A DNA stretch of 64,000 nt from Agrococcus lahaulensis DSM 17612 (lineage in GTDB: Bacteria > Actinomycetota > Actinomycetes > Actinomycetales > Microbacteriaceae), in assembly GCF_000425105.1 (NCBI RefSeq), contig NZ_AULD01000005.1, positions 248,001 through 312,000 of the forward strand, given 5' to 3'. A program made the translations under genes and the position numbers. Shown here piece after piece: positions 25,480-33,636 of the stretch (positions are counted from its first letter, which is position 1; each line of letters starts with the position of its first letter). Under the pieces are notes generated by a model. It was not told the DNA's origin. It saw only the letters and a program-made list of their open reading frames with translations, and did not search any database.

Positions 25480-26253
25480 TCAGGGCGCCGCGAAGTACGC
25501 CTCGGCGAAGGGGCGCTCGAGCAGGCCGACGCTGCTCGACGGGCCCTCGAGCCCCTCGAAGTGCGCGCGCATCGCGGCCTCGGCGGCGTCGGGATCGCCA
25601 AGGCGGAGCGCCTCGAGGATCGCGCGGTGCGCCTCGAGGTTCCAGTCCGCGGTCGTGCCGCGCCGCACCGACGCGGTGCCCGTGAGAAGCGCGATCTTGT
25701 TCATCGGGTTGAGCATGAGCGCGAGCGCCGGCTGGTGCGTCGCGTGCAGGATGCCCGCGTGGAAGGCCGCGTGCGCGCGGTGCGCGGCGAGCTCATCGCC
25801 GGCCTCGATCGCATCGAGGAGGGCGCGCTCGTGGCGCGCGAGCGCATCCCAGTCCTCCTCCGTGCCCGCCGTCGCCGCGAGGCGCACGAGCATGGTCTCG
25901 ATCGCGATGCGGGCGTCCATGACGTCGGCGACCGTCACGGGCGAGCGCGAGAGCAGCGCCACCATCGCGTCGGCGAGCGCGCCGTCGCTCGGCTCGGTGA
26001 CCATCGTGCCCCGGCCCTGCCGCACCGTGAGCAGGCCGCGGGCGACGAGCGCGCGGACGGCGTCGCGCAGCACGGTGCGGCTGACGCCGAGCGCGGCGCT
26101 CAGCTCCGGCTCCGTCGGAAGCAGCGTGCCGGGCGGCAGCTCGCCGCTCAGGATCTGCGCCTCGAGCACGGCGCGGACGCGGTCGCTCTTGAGGTCGCCG
26201 ACGGCGCCCGAGGCGTCCGACCACGTCGCGCGCACCGCTTCGCTCACCGTCAT
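25480..26253 (-). CDS. FadR-subfamily GntR regulator
   Basis: 257 residues. GntR winged helix (SDRVRAVLEAQILSGELPPGTLLPTEPELSAALGVSRTVLRDAVRALVARGLLTVRQGRGTMV) followed by an all-helical FCD domain with ARIAIE, HRAHAAFHAGILHATHQP and EAHRAILEALRLGDPDAAEAAMRAHF, including the His/Asp residues that bind metal and acid ligands. ATG 26253 has GGGAGG upstream. It lies between the amino-acid operon and the MFS gene, whose divergent control region at about 27770-27790 is a plausible target. Confidence 0.92.
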   Translation of the reverse strand: MTVSEAVRATWSDASGAVGDLKSDRVRAVLEAQILSGELPPGTLLPTEPELSAALGVSRTVLRDAVRALVARGLLTVRQGRGTMVTEPSDGALADAMVALLSRSPVTVADVMDARIAIETMLVRLAATAGTEEDWDALARHERALLDAIEAGDELAAHRAHAAFHAGILHATHQPALALMLNPMNKIALLTGTASVRRGTTADWNLEAHRAILEALRLGDPDAAEAAMRAHFEGLEGPSSSVGLLERPFAEAYFAAP

Positions 26254-26334
26254 GGATTGCCTCCCGACCACTGGATCGATCGTAGTGACGAGTGCCGCCG
26301 CTGCGCCGTGGATCGGCGGCGCAGCGGCGGCGGC

Positions 26335-26368
26335 AGCGCAGTGTCGGTCACAGCGCAGTGTCGGTCAC
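26335..26368. repeat. Two perfect 17-bp tandem repeats
   Basis: AGCGCAGTGTCGGTCAC occurs twice without gap (26335-26351, 26352-26368), ending a few bases before the MFS stop codon, between the MFS and GntR genes. Downstream of a stop, so an operator or transcript-end element; no coding role. Confidence 0.75.
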
Positions 26369-26371
26369 AGC

Positions 26372-27715
26372 TCAGGCCGCGATCGTCTCCTCCTGGCGCG
26401 AGAGCACGCGGCCGGCGATGAGGGCGCCGATCACGCACAGGCCCATGATGATGCCGAGCAGCACCGGGATCACCACGACGGCGCTGCCGACGGCGAGGGC
26501 GAACGCCGCCGCGATCGACGGGACGAAGCCGCCGATGAGGCCGCCGATGTTGTACGAGACCGCGACGCCGGAGTAGCGGTAGCGAGCGCTGAAGAGCTCG
26601 GAGAGCATCGTGCCGAGCGGGCCGTAGGGGATGCCGAGCGCGCCGATGCCGATCGCGACGCCGGCGATCACGAGCACCTCGATGCCCGAGCCGAGCATGA
26701 AGGCGATCGGGATGACGAGCACCGCCGCGGCCGCGCCGCCGAGGGCGACCGTCTTCCACGCGCCGATGCGGTCGCCGAGGCGGGCGCCGATGTAGATGCC
26801 GATCGCCTCGAGCACCGCGCCGACCATCGTCGCGACGAGCAGCTTCCACGGCTCCATGCCGAGCTCGCCGGTGCCGAAGTTCACCGCATACGTCGTCATG
26901 AGGAAGAAGCCGCCCGAGGCGAACAGCACCGTCGCGACCACGATGAGCACGCGGCCGCCCGCGTGGCGGAAGACCTCGATGAGCGGCAGCTTCGTGACCT
27001 TCTGCTGCTCGGCGCGCTGCACCTGCACGACGTCGGTGAACACCGGCGACTCCTCGACCTTGAGGCGCATGTAGAGCGCGATCGCGAGGAAGACGAACGA
27101 GAGGAGGAAGGGGATGCGCCAGCCCCACGAGAGGAGCTGGTCGTCGGGCAGGAGCGTGACGAGCGACACGATGCCCGAGGAGAGGAGGGTGCCTGCGGGC
27201 GAGCCGTACTGCGGCATCGCGCCGTAGAAGGCGCGCTGCTTGGCGGGCGCGTGCTCGACCGCGAGCAGCACCGCACCGCTCCACTCGCCGCCGAGCGAGA
27301 GGCCCTGGATGAAGCGCAGCGTCGTGAGCAGGATGGGTGCCGCGAAGCCGATCGCGTCGAAGGTCGGCAGCAGGCCGATGATGCCGGTCGAGAGGCCGAT
27401 GACGAGCAGCGTGACGATGAGCGTCTTCTTCCGCCCGATCCGGTCGCCCAGGTGGCCGAAGATGATCGCGCCGACCGGGCGGGCGACGAAGCCGATGCCG
27501 AAGGTCAGGAGCGACAGCACGGTGCCGACCGCGGGATCGAAGCTCGGGAAGAAGAGCTCGTCGAAGACGAGCGCGGCGAAGAGGCCGTAGATGAAGTAGT
27601 CGTACCACTCCATCGCCGTGCCCATGAAGGAGGTCGTCGCGACCCTCCGCAGGCGCTTGATGTCCTGTGCCTCGCGGCTCGTCTGCCGCTCGGTGGCTGC
27701 TGGCGTGGTTGCCAT
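26372..27715 (-). CDS. MFS transporter, metabolite:H+ symporter type
   Basis: 447 residues with 12 predicted membrane helices. The MHS (sugar-transporter-like) signatures are MGTAMEWYDYFIYG, GHLGDRIGRKKTL and RFIQGLSLGGEWSGAVLLAVEHAP. Members import small organic acids, betaines or amino-acid-like compounds with protons. Divergent from the amidohydrolase/SDR pair and adjacent to a FadR-type regulator, so it probably brings in the substrate of that pathway. ATG 27715 is chosen over the upstream GTG at 27760 because the latter only adds a Pro-rich stretch. Confidence 0.92.
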   Translation of the reverse strand: MATTPAATERQTSREAQDIKRLRRVATTSFMGTAMEWYDYFIYGLFAALVFDELFFPSFDPAVGTVLSLLTFGIGFVARPVGAIIFGHLGDRIGRKKTLIVTLLVIGLSTGIIGLLPTFDAIGFAAPILLTTLRFIQGLSLGGEWSGAVLLAVEHAPAKQRAFYGAMPQYGSPAGTLLSSGIVSLVTLLPDDQLLSWGWRIPFLLSFVFLAIALYMRLKVEESPVFTDVVQVQRAEQQKVTKLPLIEVFRHAGGRVLIVVATVLFASGGFFLMTTYAVNFGTGELGMEPWKLLVATMVGAVLEAIGIYIGARLGDRIGAWKTVALGGAAAAVLVIPIAFMLGSGIEVLVIAGVAIGIGALGIPYGPLGTMLSELFSARYRYSGVAVSYNIGGLIGGFVPSIAAAFALAVGSAVVVIPVLLGIIMGLCVIGALIAGRVLSRQEETIAA

Positions 27716-27769
27716 GGCTGTGCTCCGTCCAAGGGGAACCGGCGGCGGCGTCGATGCCACTCGCCATCG

Positions 27770-27790
27770 TTAGGTCATACATACTATGTT
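27770..27790. promoter_or_regulatory. AT-rich divergent control element, candidate GntR operator
   Basis: The only AT-rich stretch in the 152-bp gap between the MFS and amidohydrolase genes. CATACATACTATG (27776-27788) has CATA/TATG ends around a short centre, compatible with a GntR-type half-site pair and with a -10 element for either direction. No regulator assignment can be proven here. Confidence 0.4.
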
Positions 27791-27867
27791 TGAGATCGAC
27801 ACGGATCGCAAGCATCGGCTTCCGAGGTGCCCGGCGATCCGACGACGACGATGTCGGAGGAGCTGCC

Positions 27868-29505
27868 ATGAAGGTCGACCTGATCGTGCGCAACGCGCGC
27901 ATCGACACCCGCGACGAGCGCCGGCCGAGCGCGAGCGCGCTCGCCGTGCTGCACGGCCGCGTCGTGGCGCTCGACGAGGAGGTCGAGGGCCTGACGGCGC
28001 GCGAGACGCTCGACGCGAAGGGCCTCGCCCTCCTGCCGGGCTTCAACGACGTGCACGCCCACTCGGTCTGGTTCGGCACGACGCTCATGGAGGCCGACCT
28101 CTCGGGCGTCGCGTCGCTCGACGACATCTACGACCGCATCGAGGCGCAGGCGGCCGGCACGAAGCCCGGCGAGTGGGTCGTCGGCGCGGGCTACAACCCC
28201 GTGCTGCTGCAGGGCGCGGTGCCGGATCGGGATGCCCTCGACCGCGCGAGCGGCGGCCGTCCCGTCTGGATCAAGCACGCATCCGGCCACTCGGGCCAGG
28301 CGAGCAGCGCGGGCTTGGCCGCGGCGGGCGTCGCCGACCGCGACGTGCCGGAGCTCGACGGCGGCAAGATCGTGGTCGGCCGCGATGGCCGCCCGACCGG
28401 TGTGCTCGAGGAGCGCGCCATGGCGCTCGTGCAGGAGATCCTGCTCCCCTACCCGCTCGCCTCGCTCGAGCAAGCGCTCGAGCTCGCGACCGCGCAGTAC
28501 GCGCGCGAGGGGATCACGAGCGTGACGGATGCGGGGGTCGCCGGGGGCTGGATCGGTCACGCCCCAGCCGAGCTCGCGGCGTACCAGGCCGCGCGCGATG
28601 CGGGTCGCCTGCGCACGCGCATGCAGGTCATGCCGGTGATGGACGCGCTGCACGAGCTGCCCGGGCACGACGACGAGCCGGCGCGGCGCGGCTTCGGCGC
28701 CGGGATGCGCACGGGCTGGGGCGACGAGTGGCTGCAGCTCGGCCCGGTCAAGGTCTTCACCGACGGCTCGATCCTCGGCCGCACCGCGCACATGCGCGAG
28801 GAGTACGAGCACTGCCCCGGCTACCACGGCTACCTGCAGGACGATCCCGAGGCGATGCGCACCCGCATCCGCGAGACGGCGGCCGCCGGCTGGGCGCTCG
28901 CGCTGCACGCGGTCGGCGATGCGGCGCTCGACTTCGCCCTCGACGCGATCGAGGAGGCGACTCGCGCGAACGGCTGGCCGCCCGTGCCGAACCGCGTCGA
29001 GCACGGCATGGTCGTGCGCCCCGACCAGCTCGAGCGGCTCGCGCGGCTCGGCGTCGCGTGCGTCGTGCAGCCGAGCTTCATCACCGCCTTCGGCGAGGGC
29101 ATCCGCGGCCCGGTCGGCAAGCGGCGCGGCGAGATGTCGATCCGCGCGCGCAGCCAGCTCGACGCCGGCATCCCGCTCGCCTTCTCCTCCGACCGGCCGG
29201 TCGCGCCGGGGGCGCCGCTGCTCGGCATCCAGTCGTTCGTGCGCCGCATCAGCGAGGAGGGGCTCGTCTACGGCGAGCACGAGCGCATCTCGGTCGACGA
29301 GGCCGTGCACGCGGCGACGGTCGGCTCGAGCGAGGTCACCGGCCAGCAGGCGCAGAAGGGCCGGCTCGCGCCCGGCCAGCTCGCCGATATGGTCCTCCTC
29401 GAGGCGCACCCGCGCGAGGTCGACTCGGCCGAGATCGGCGCGATCCCCGTGCGCGCGACGATCGCGGGCGGGCGCTTCACGCACCGCGACGCCGACGTGG
29501 CCTGA
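27868..29505 (+). CDS. Amidohydrolase family protein, YtcJ-like
   Basis: 545 residues. TIM-barrel metal-dependent hydrolase: the first metal motif reads HAHS (in LLPGFNDVHAHS, near residue 60), later histidines appear in WIKHASGHSGQ and ALHAVGDAALDFALDAIE, and the barrel ends with SSDRPV. YtcJ-type enzymes hydrolyse amide or imine bonds of diverse small molecules; the substrate is unknown. CGGAGGA precedes ATG 27868. Followed by an SDR with a 26-bp gap; the two probably act in one degradative route fed by the divergent MFS transporter. Confidence 0.88.
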   Translation: MKVDLIVRNARIDTRDERRPSASALAVLHGRVVALDEEVEGLTARETLDAKGLALLPGFNDVHAHSVWFGTTLMEADLSGVASLDDIYDRIEAQAAGTKPGEWVVGAGYNPVLLQGAVPDRDALDRASGGRPVWIKHASGHSGQASSAGLAAAGVADRDVPELDGGKIVVGRDGRPTGVLEERAMALVQEILLPYPLASLEQALELATAQYAREGITSVTDAGVAGGWIGHAPAELAAYQAARDAGRLRTRMQVMPVMDALHELPGHDDEPARRGFGAGMRTGWGDEWLQLGPVKVFTDGSILGRTAHMREEYEHCPGYHGYLQDDPEAMRTRIRETAAAGWALALHAVGDAALDFALDAIEEATRANGWPPVPNRVEHGMVVRPDQLERLARLGVACVVQPSFITAFGEGIRGPVGKRRGEMSIRARSQLDAGIPLAFSSDRPVAPGAPLLGIQSFVRRISEEGLVYGEHERISVDEAVHAATVGSSEVTGQQAQKGRLAPGQLADMVLLEAHPREVDSAEIGAIPVRATIAGGRFTHRDADVA

Positions 29506-29531
29506 CGCTCTCGACCGTGGGAAGGCATCCG

Positions 29532-30290
29532 ATGACCACTCCAGACGACACCGGCGCGCGCGTCGCGCTCGTGACCGGCGGCACCTCGGGCTTCGGCGTC
29601 GAGATCGCCGCGAGGCTGCGGGCCGACGGCATGCGCGTCGCCGTCACCGGCCGCCGGGCGCCTGCCGGCGAGGCGGCCGAGCGGCTGGGCGATGCGCTCT
29701 TCGTCGCGGGCGACCTCACCGAGCCGGGCGCGCCCGACCGGATCGTGGCGGAGGTGGTGGATGCCTTCGGCCGGCTCGACGTGCTCGTCAACAACGCGGG
29801 CAGGCGGCACGCGGGCCTGATCGTCGACAACCCGGTCGAGGAGCTCGTCGACGTGTTCGCCCTCAACACGATCGCCGCCATGGCGATGACGGCGGCGGCC
29901 GCGCGGGCGATGATCCCGACCGGCGGCGGCGCGATCATCAACATGCTGTCGCGCCTCGCGTCATCGGGCGTGCCGACGCTCACGACCTACACGGCGTCGA
30001 AGGGGGCCCTCGCCGCCTACACGCAGGGCGCCGCCGTCGAGCTCGCGCCCCACAACATCCGCGTGAACGCCGTCGCGCCGGGCATGGCGCGCACGCCGCT
30101 CATCGAGGACTGGCTCGCCGACCAGCCCGACCCCGATCGCGCGCTCGCCGACACGCTGCGCGACATCCCGCTCGGCCGGCTCGCGACGCCCGAGGACGTC
30201 GCGGCCGCCGTCGCGTACCTCGCCTCGCCGGAGGCCGCGTACGTCACGGGCGCGAGCATCGCGGTCGACGGCGGCTACACGGCGCGGTAG
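29532..30290 (+). CDS. Short-chain dehydrogenase/reductase, classical
   Basis: 252 residues, complete classical SDR. Cofactor motif TGGTSGFG near residue 16, NNAG, catalytic Ser in NMLSRLASSG and Tyr/Lys in YTASK; the C-terminal ASIAVDGGYTAR is the usual FabG-like ending. Located 26 bases after the amidohydrolase, so probably the next catabolic step (alcohol/ketone conversion). Substrate not identifiable. Confidence 0.92.
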   Translation: MTTPDDTGARVALVTGGTSGFGVEIAARLRADGMRVAVTGRRAPAGEAAERLGDALFVAGDLTEPGAPDRIVAEVVDAFGRLDVLVNNAGRRHAGLIVDNPVEELVDVFALNTIAAMAMTAAAARAMIPTGGGAIINMLSRLASSGVPTLTTYTASKGALAAYTQGAAVELAPHNIRVNAVAPGMARTPLIEDWLADQPDPDRALADTLRDIPLGRLATPEDVAAAVAYLASPEAAYVTGASIAVDGGYTAR

Positions 30291-30360
30291 CGCGCCTGCG
30301 GCTCCGGCGGCGCGGGCGGTCGCGCGCAGCCGCGGCTCGCCATCCGGCTACGTTGAGCCC

Positions 30361-32091
30361 ATGGCCACGATGATCCCCGGCGCACTCCGCCCCGGCACCC
30401 CGCCCGGCGAGGCGAAGGTCTTCGAGGCGCTCCGCGACCACCCCGGCACGGCCGACTGGATCGTCTGGCACGGCCTGCCCATCCGCCACCACGAGACGCA
30501 GGTCGAGGGCGAGGCCGACTTCGTCATCGTGATCCCCGGCGAGGGGATGCTCGTGGTCGAGGTGAAGTCGCACGAGCGCGTCGAGGTCGGTGACGACGGC
30601 CTCTGGAGGCTCGGGAGCCAGGAGCCCACGTCGCGCTCGCCCTACGACCAGGCGATCGAGAACGCGAGGAGCCTGCGCTCGTGGATCCTGCGGCGCGCCT
30701 ACGACCCGCGGTACCCGATCTGGCACGCGGTGTGGTTCCCGAACCGCGGCGGCGAGCTCGTCAAGCAGCTCGAGGCGCGCATCGACGTCACGCCCGACGC
30801 GACGCTCACGCGCCCCGACCTGCAGTTCGACCGGCTGGTGACGAGCCTCATCAAGGCGCTGCGGGCGGGCGAGCGCGAGCTGCGCGCGCGAGGCGTGCGC
30901 TACGAGGAGGGGCGGCCGACCCAGGCTGACCTCGCCGAGGCCCGCGACCTGCTGACGCCGCCCGTGACGTGGCAGCAGGCGAGCGCCGACGCGCGAGCCG
31001 CTCGCGAGCGCGACCTGCGCGAGGCGACCGAGCGGCAGGAGGAGGCGCTGCAGTACTTCGCGCACTACCCGCGGCTCGTCGTCGAGGGCCCCGCCGGCAC
31101 CGGGAAGACGAACATCGCAGTGCGCGCGGCGCTGCAAGCCGCCAACCGGGAGGAGCGCGTGCTGCTGACGTGCTTCAACAGGAAGCTCGAGGCCGAGCTG
31201 CGGCACCGGTTGCGCGATCGCGAGGAGGTCACGGTCGCGCGCGTCCACCACCTCATGCTCGCCATCACCGGCATCACTCCCCCACCCGACGCCGATGACG
31301 CCTGGTGGAACGGCGCCCTGCCCGACGCCACCCTGGCGATCACCCGCGCATCCGGCTTCGCGCCGCCCTACTCGTGCCTCGTCGCCGACGAGGCGCAGGA
31401 CCTCGCGCGCGACTCGACGCTCGACGTGCTCGACAGCCTGCTCGAGGGCGGCCTCGCCGGCAGCCGGGTCATCGTCGCCGGCGACTTCGACGGGCAGGAC
31501 ATCTACCGCCCACGCCACGCTCGCTCGTCGAGTAGCCCGGCGGAGCCGGGCGTATCGAGACGAGAGACGCTCCTCGCCCGCCTCTCCGACGCCGGCCGCA
31601 TGGCCGTGACCCGCAACGTGCGCCAGCGCCCCGAGCTCGCCGCCTTCGTCGAGGAGCTGCTCGGCGACGACGTCTACGAGCAGTACGATCGCGCCGAGCT
31701 CGGCGTCGAGTGCGGCCAGATCCTGCGGTTCGACTCCGCCGAGCAGCAGCAGGCGCAGCTGCAGCAGGTGCTGCGAGCCCTGTGGGAGGAGGGCTGGGAG
31801 CCGCGCGACATCCTCGTGCTCTCCCCTCGCCGCGCGTCGGCGGCCCGTCACGCGACGGGCTCGGTGGCGGATGCGCTGGCCCCCGACGACGCCGACGGTC
31901 CCGGCATCCGGTGGGGCACGGTGCACCTCTTCAAGGGGCTCGAGGCGCCGGTCGTCGTGCTCACCGACGTGGACGGTGCCACGCCAGGCTGGCGCGACCT
32001 GCTCTACGTCGGTGCCACGCGGGCGACCGAGCGGCTCGTCGTGCTCACGTCGCTCGACGAGATCGCAGACCGCGCGCCGCTCCCGCACTGA
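30361..32091 (+). CDS. NERD-domain, UvrD-like superfamily 1 helicase
   Basis: 576 residues. N-terminal NERD nuclease-related domain (about 15-130; EADFVIVIPGEGMLVVEVKSHERVEV contains the D..ExK-like core). Then a superfamily 1 helicase core: Walker A GPAGTGKT (243-250), motif II ADEAQDL (342-348) and C-terminal TVHLFKGLEAPVVVLTDVDG and YVGATRATERLVVL. Probable DNA repair or defence-type nuclease-helicase. About residues 388-403 are encoded by an inserted palindromic repeat read in a frame that avoids its stop. TACGTT six bases before the ATG suggests a leaderless transcript. Confidence 0.9.
   Translation: MATMIPGALRPGTPPGEAKVFEALRDHPGTADWIVWHGLPIRHHETQVEGEADFVIVIPGEGMLVVEVKSHERVEVGDDGLWRLGSQEPTSRSPYDQAIENARSLRSWILRRAYDPRYPIWHAVWFPNRGGELVKQLEARIDVTPDATLTRPDLQFDRLVTSLIKALRAGERELRARGVRYEEGRPTQADLAEARDLLTPPVTWQQASADARAARERDLREATERQEEALQYFAHYPRLVVEGPAGTGKTNIAVRAALQAANREERVLLTCFNRKLEAELRHRLRDREEVTVARVHHLMLAITGITPPPDADDAWWNGALPDATLAITRASGFAPPYSCLVADEAQDLARDSTLDVLDSLLEGGLAGSRVIVAGDFDGQDIYRPRHARSSSSPAEPGVSRRETLLARLSDAGRMAVTRNVRQRPELAAFVEELLGDDVYEQYDRAELGVECGQILRFDSAEQQQAQLQQVLRALWEEGWEPRDILVLSPRRASAARHATGSVADALAPDDADGPGIRWGTVHLFKGLEAPVVVLTDVDGATPGWRDLLYVGATRATERLVVLTSLDEIADRAPLPH
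31522..31565. repeat. REP-like palindromic repeat inside the NERD-helicase gene
   Basis: CGCTCGTCGAGTAGCCCGG ... CCGGGCGTATCGAGACGAG, the same unit as at 4277-4397 and 54103-54285. The coding frame reads it as Ser/Pro-rich linker (SSSSPAEPGVSRRE); the TAG inside the unit is out of frame. It lies between helicase motif II and the C-terminal RecA lobe. Confidence 0.88.
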
Positions 32092-32130
32092 CCCTCGCGC
32101 GCCGGGAAGGCCGGGTCTACCGTCCGGAGC

Positions 32131-32514
32131 ATGACGAGGAGGATCATCACGACGAGCGACGCCCCCGGCTCCGCACTCTTCGCTCAGGGCGTCCGCGTCG
32201 GCTCCACGATCTACGTGTCCGGGATGGTCGGCATCGACCCGCAGACGGGCCAGCTCGCGGGAGCGTTGATCCAGAGCCAGACCACGCAGGCCCTGCACAA
32301 CTGTGCATCGGTCCTCCAGGCCGCGGGCTGCACGCTGGACGACGTCGCGATGGTGACCGTGCTGCTCGCGCATCCGGACGACTTCGCCGGCATGAACGAG
32401 GCCTACGCGGCCGTGTTCGCTACCGACCCGCCCGCTCGCGCGGTCGCCCGGCTCGGTCCGGAGCTGCCCGGCGTGCTCGTGTCGATCGCGCTGACTGCGC
32501 ACGTCGGCCGCTGA
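32131..32514 (+). CDS. RidA/YjgF-family protein
   Basis: 127 residues, RidA fold. Signatures: GSTIYVSGMVGIDPQTGQL, ASVLQAAGCTLDDVAMVTVLLAHPDDFAGMNEAYAAVF and ARAVARLGPELPGVLVSIALTAHV; the Arg that hydrolyses reactive enamines/imines is present. Trimeric cytosolic deaminase in known members. TACCGT seven bases before ATG 32131 suggests a leaderless transcript. Not clearly linked to its neighbours. Confidence 0.88.
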   Translation: MTRRIITTSDAPGSALFAQGVRVGSTIYVSGMVGIDPQTGQLAGALIQSQTTQALHNCASVLQAAGCTLDDVAMVTVLLAHPDDFAGMNEAYAAVFATDPPARAVARLGPELPGVLVSIALTAHVGR

Positions 32515-32553
32515 CCAGCACGACCGCGAGCGCTCGCGATCCTGTCCGCCAGT

Positions 32554-33327
32554 TCAGGCGTCACTCGCTCCCGTGTCCCGAGACCCTGGATAGCCGTCGA
32601 GGAAGCGCCGGTACATCACCTGATTGGGGAAGGCGTCTCGGACCTGGGTGCCGAGCAGATGCGCGAGCTCGGGTGCTGGCTCGCCGATGAAACCCCACCT
32701 GTCCTTGCCCTCGTCCCAAGGCATCTCCGACGGGAACCACGAATCGACTCGGTACGCGCCGCGCACGATGCCGTAGGCGATGCCCAGTGCGTACGCCGCC
32801 CGGTCGCGGACCCATCCGGCGATCTTCCAGTGACCGCGCGTCGCGTCGTAGATCTCCCTCTCGTTCATGTCGGCGCGCCAGCCGTTCTGGATCTTGAGCA
32901 TGATCACCGGCTCAGGGATCGGCGGGCACGGCTTGGCCTGGTGCCGCGCGACGACAGCGGGCAGTGTGGCGAGGCCGTGCTGGCCCGAGTGATGACCGCG
33001 AACGAGGTTCGTGAGCGGGTGATGGTCGGCGTGGAAGGCGTCGATGACTGCCTGCTCGACGATGAACGCCGTGTGCTCGTCCTCGATGCCGGTGCGGAGG
33101 AACAGCAGGTCGACCGGCTGGCCGCTGGCCTCGATCTCGTTGATCGTCCGGATCTTGGCCCGCTCGGAGGCGAGGTCGGCGCCCGCTTCCCGAACGTGGG
33201 CGTTGATGCGGTCGCCGATGCCCTTGCCGACGTAGAAGACCTTGCCGTCGCGCGGATCGCGGAGCGCGTAGACGTAGTAGCGCAAGACGTCCGCGACCTC
33301 ACCCGGAATGCGAGCGTCGGCCGCCAT
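32554..33327 (-). CDS. GIY-YIG domain protein, LEM-3-like
   Basis: 257 residues. The N-terminal YYVYALRDPRDGKVFYVGKGIGDRINAHV is a GIY-YIG nuclease core with the YVY and YVG strands, Lys and Arg. A later helix carries Glu (EDEHTAFIVEQAVIDAF), in the position of the metal-binding Glu. The C-terminal half is helical and aromatic-rich with no assigned domain. Similar stand-alone proteins are annotated LEM-3-like GIY-YIG; the biological target is unknown. TAGCAT six bases before ATG 33327 suggests a leaderless transcript. Confidence 0.87.
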   Translation of the reverse strand: MAADARIPGEVADVLRYYVYALRDPRDGKVFYVGKGIGDRINAHVREAGADLASERAKIRTINEIEASGQPVDLLFLRTGIEDEHTAFIVEQAVIDAFHADHHPLTNLVRGHHSGQHGLATLPAVVARHQAKPCPPIPEPVIMLKIQNGWRADMNEREIYDATRGHWKIAGWVRDRAAYALGIAYGIVRGAYRVDSWFPSEMPWDEGKDRWGFIGEPAPELAHLLGTQVRDAFPNQVMYRRFLDGYPGSRDTGASDA

Positions 33328-33461
33328 GCTCGAATGCTACTGAGCGGCTGACGCTCCACTGCCGTGTCCGGCGGCGCCAGCATGTCGCGCATCCGCTCTG
33401 TTACCGACCGTGACGGGCCACCCGTGCGCTCCCAGCTCCGCGCTCCTACGTTGAGAGCACA

Positions 33462-33545
33462 CCATCCAGAGCGGCTGAGAGACCTGGCTCGACGACGCCG
33501 CAGCAACCCGTGATCGCGCGGGTGCTTCGGCCAGGACCGATGGAT
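33462..33545 (+). promoter_or_regulatory. SAM-I (S-box) riboswitch aptamer
   Basis: S-box consensus blocks occur in order: P1 CCATCC, AGAGCGGCTGAGAGACC, TGGCTCGACGACGCCGC, AGCAACC, P3 CCCG/CGGG, GGTGCTTCGGCCAGGACC and P1' GATGG. GCGGC/GCCGC forms P2. Binds S-adenosylmethionine; controls the MFS transporter and monooxygenase genes that start 92 bases later, repressing them when SAM is plentiful. A GC hairpin (CCGGCCGAGGCCGG, about 33562-33575) follows and may be the expression platform. Confidence 0.88.
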
Positions 33546-33636
33546 CTCCCGCATCGAGACCGGCCGAGGCCGGCATCGACCGAGCCCGCTGCGCGTGCCC
33601 GGATGCGGCTCCCTTGGGCTACGAGAGGACCACCGC

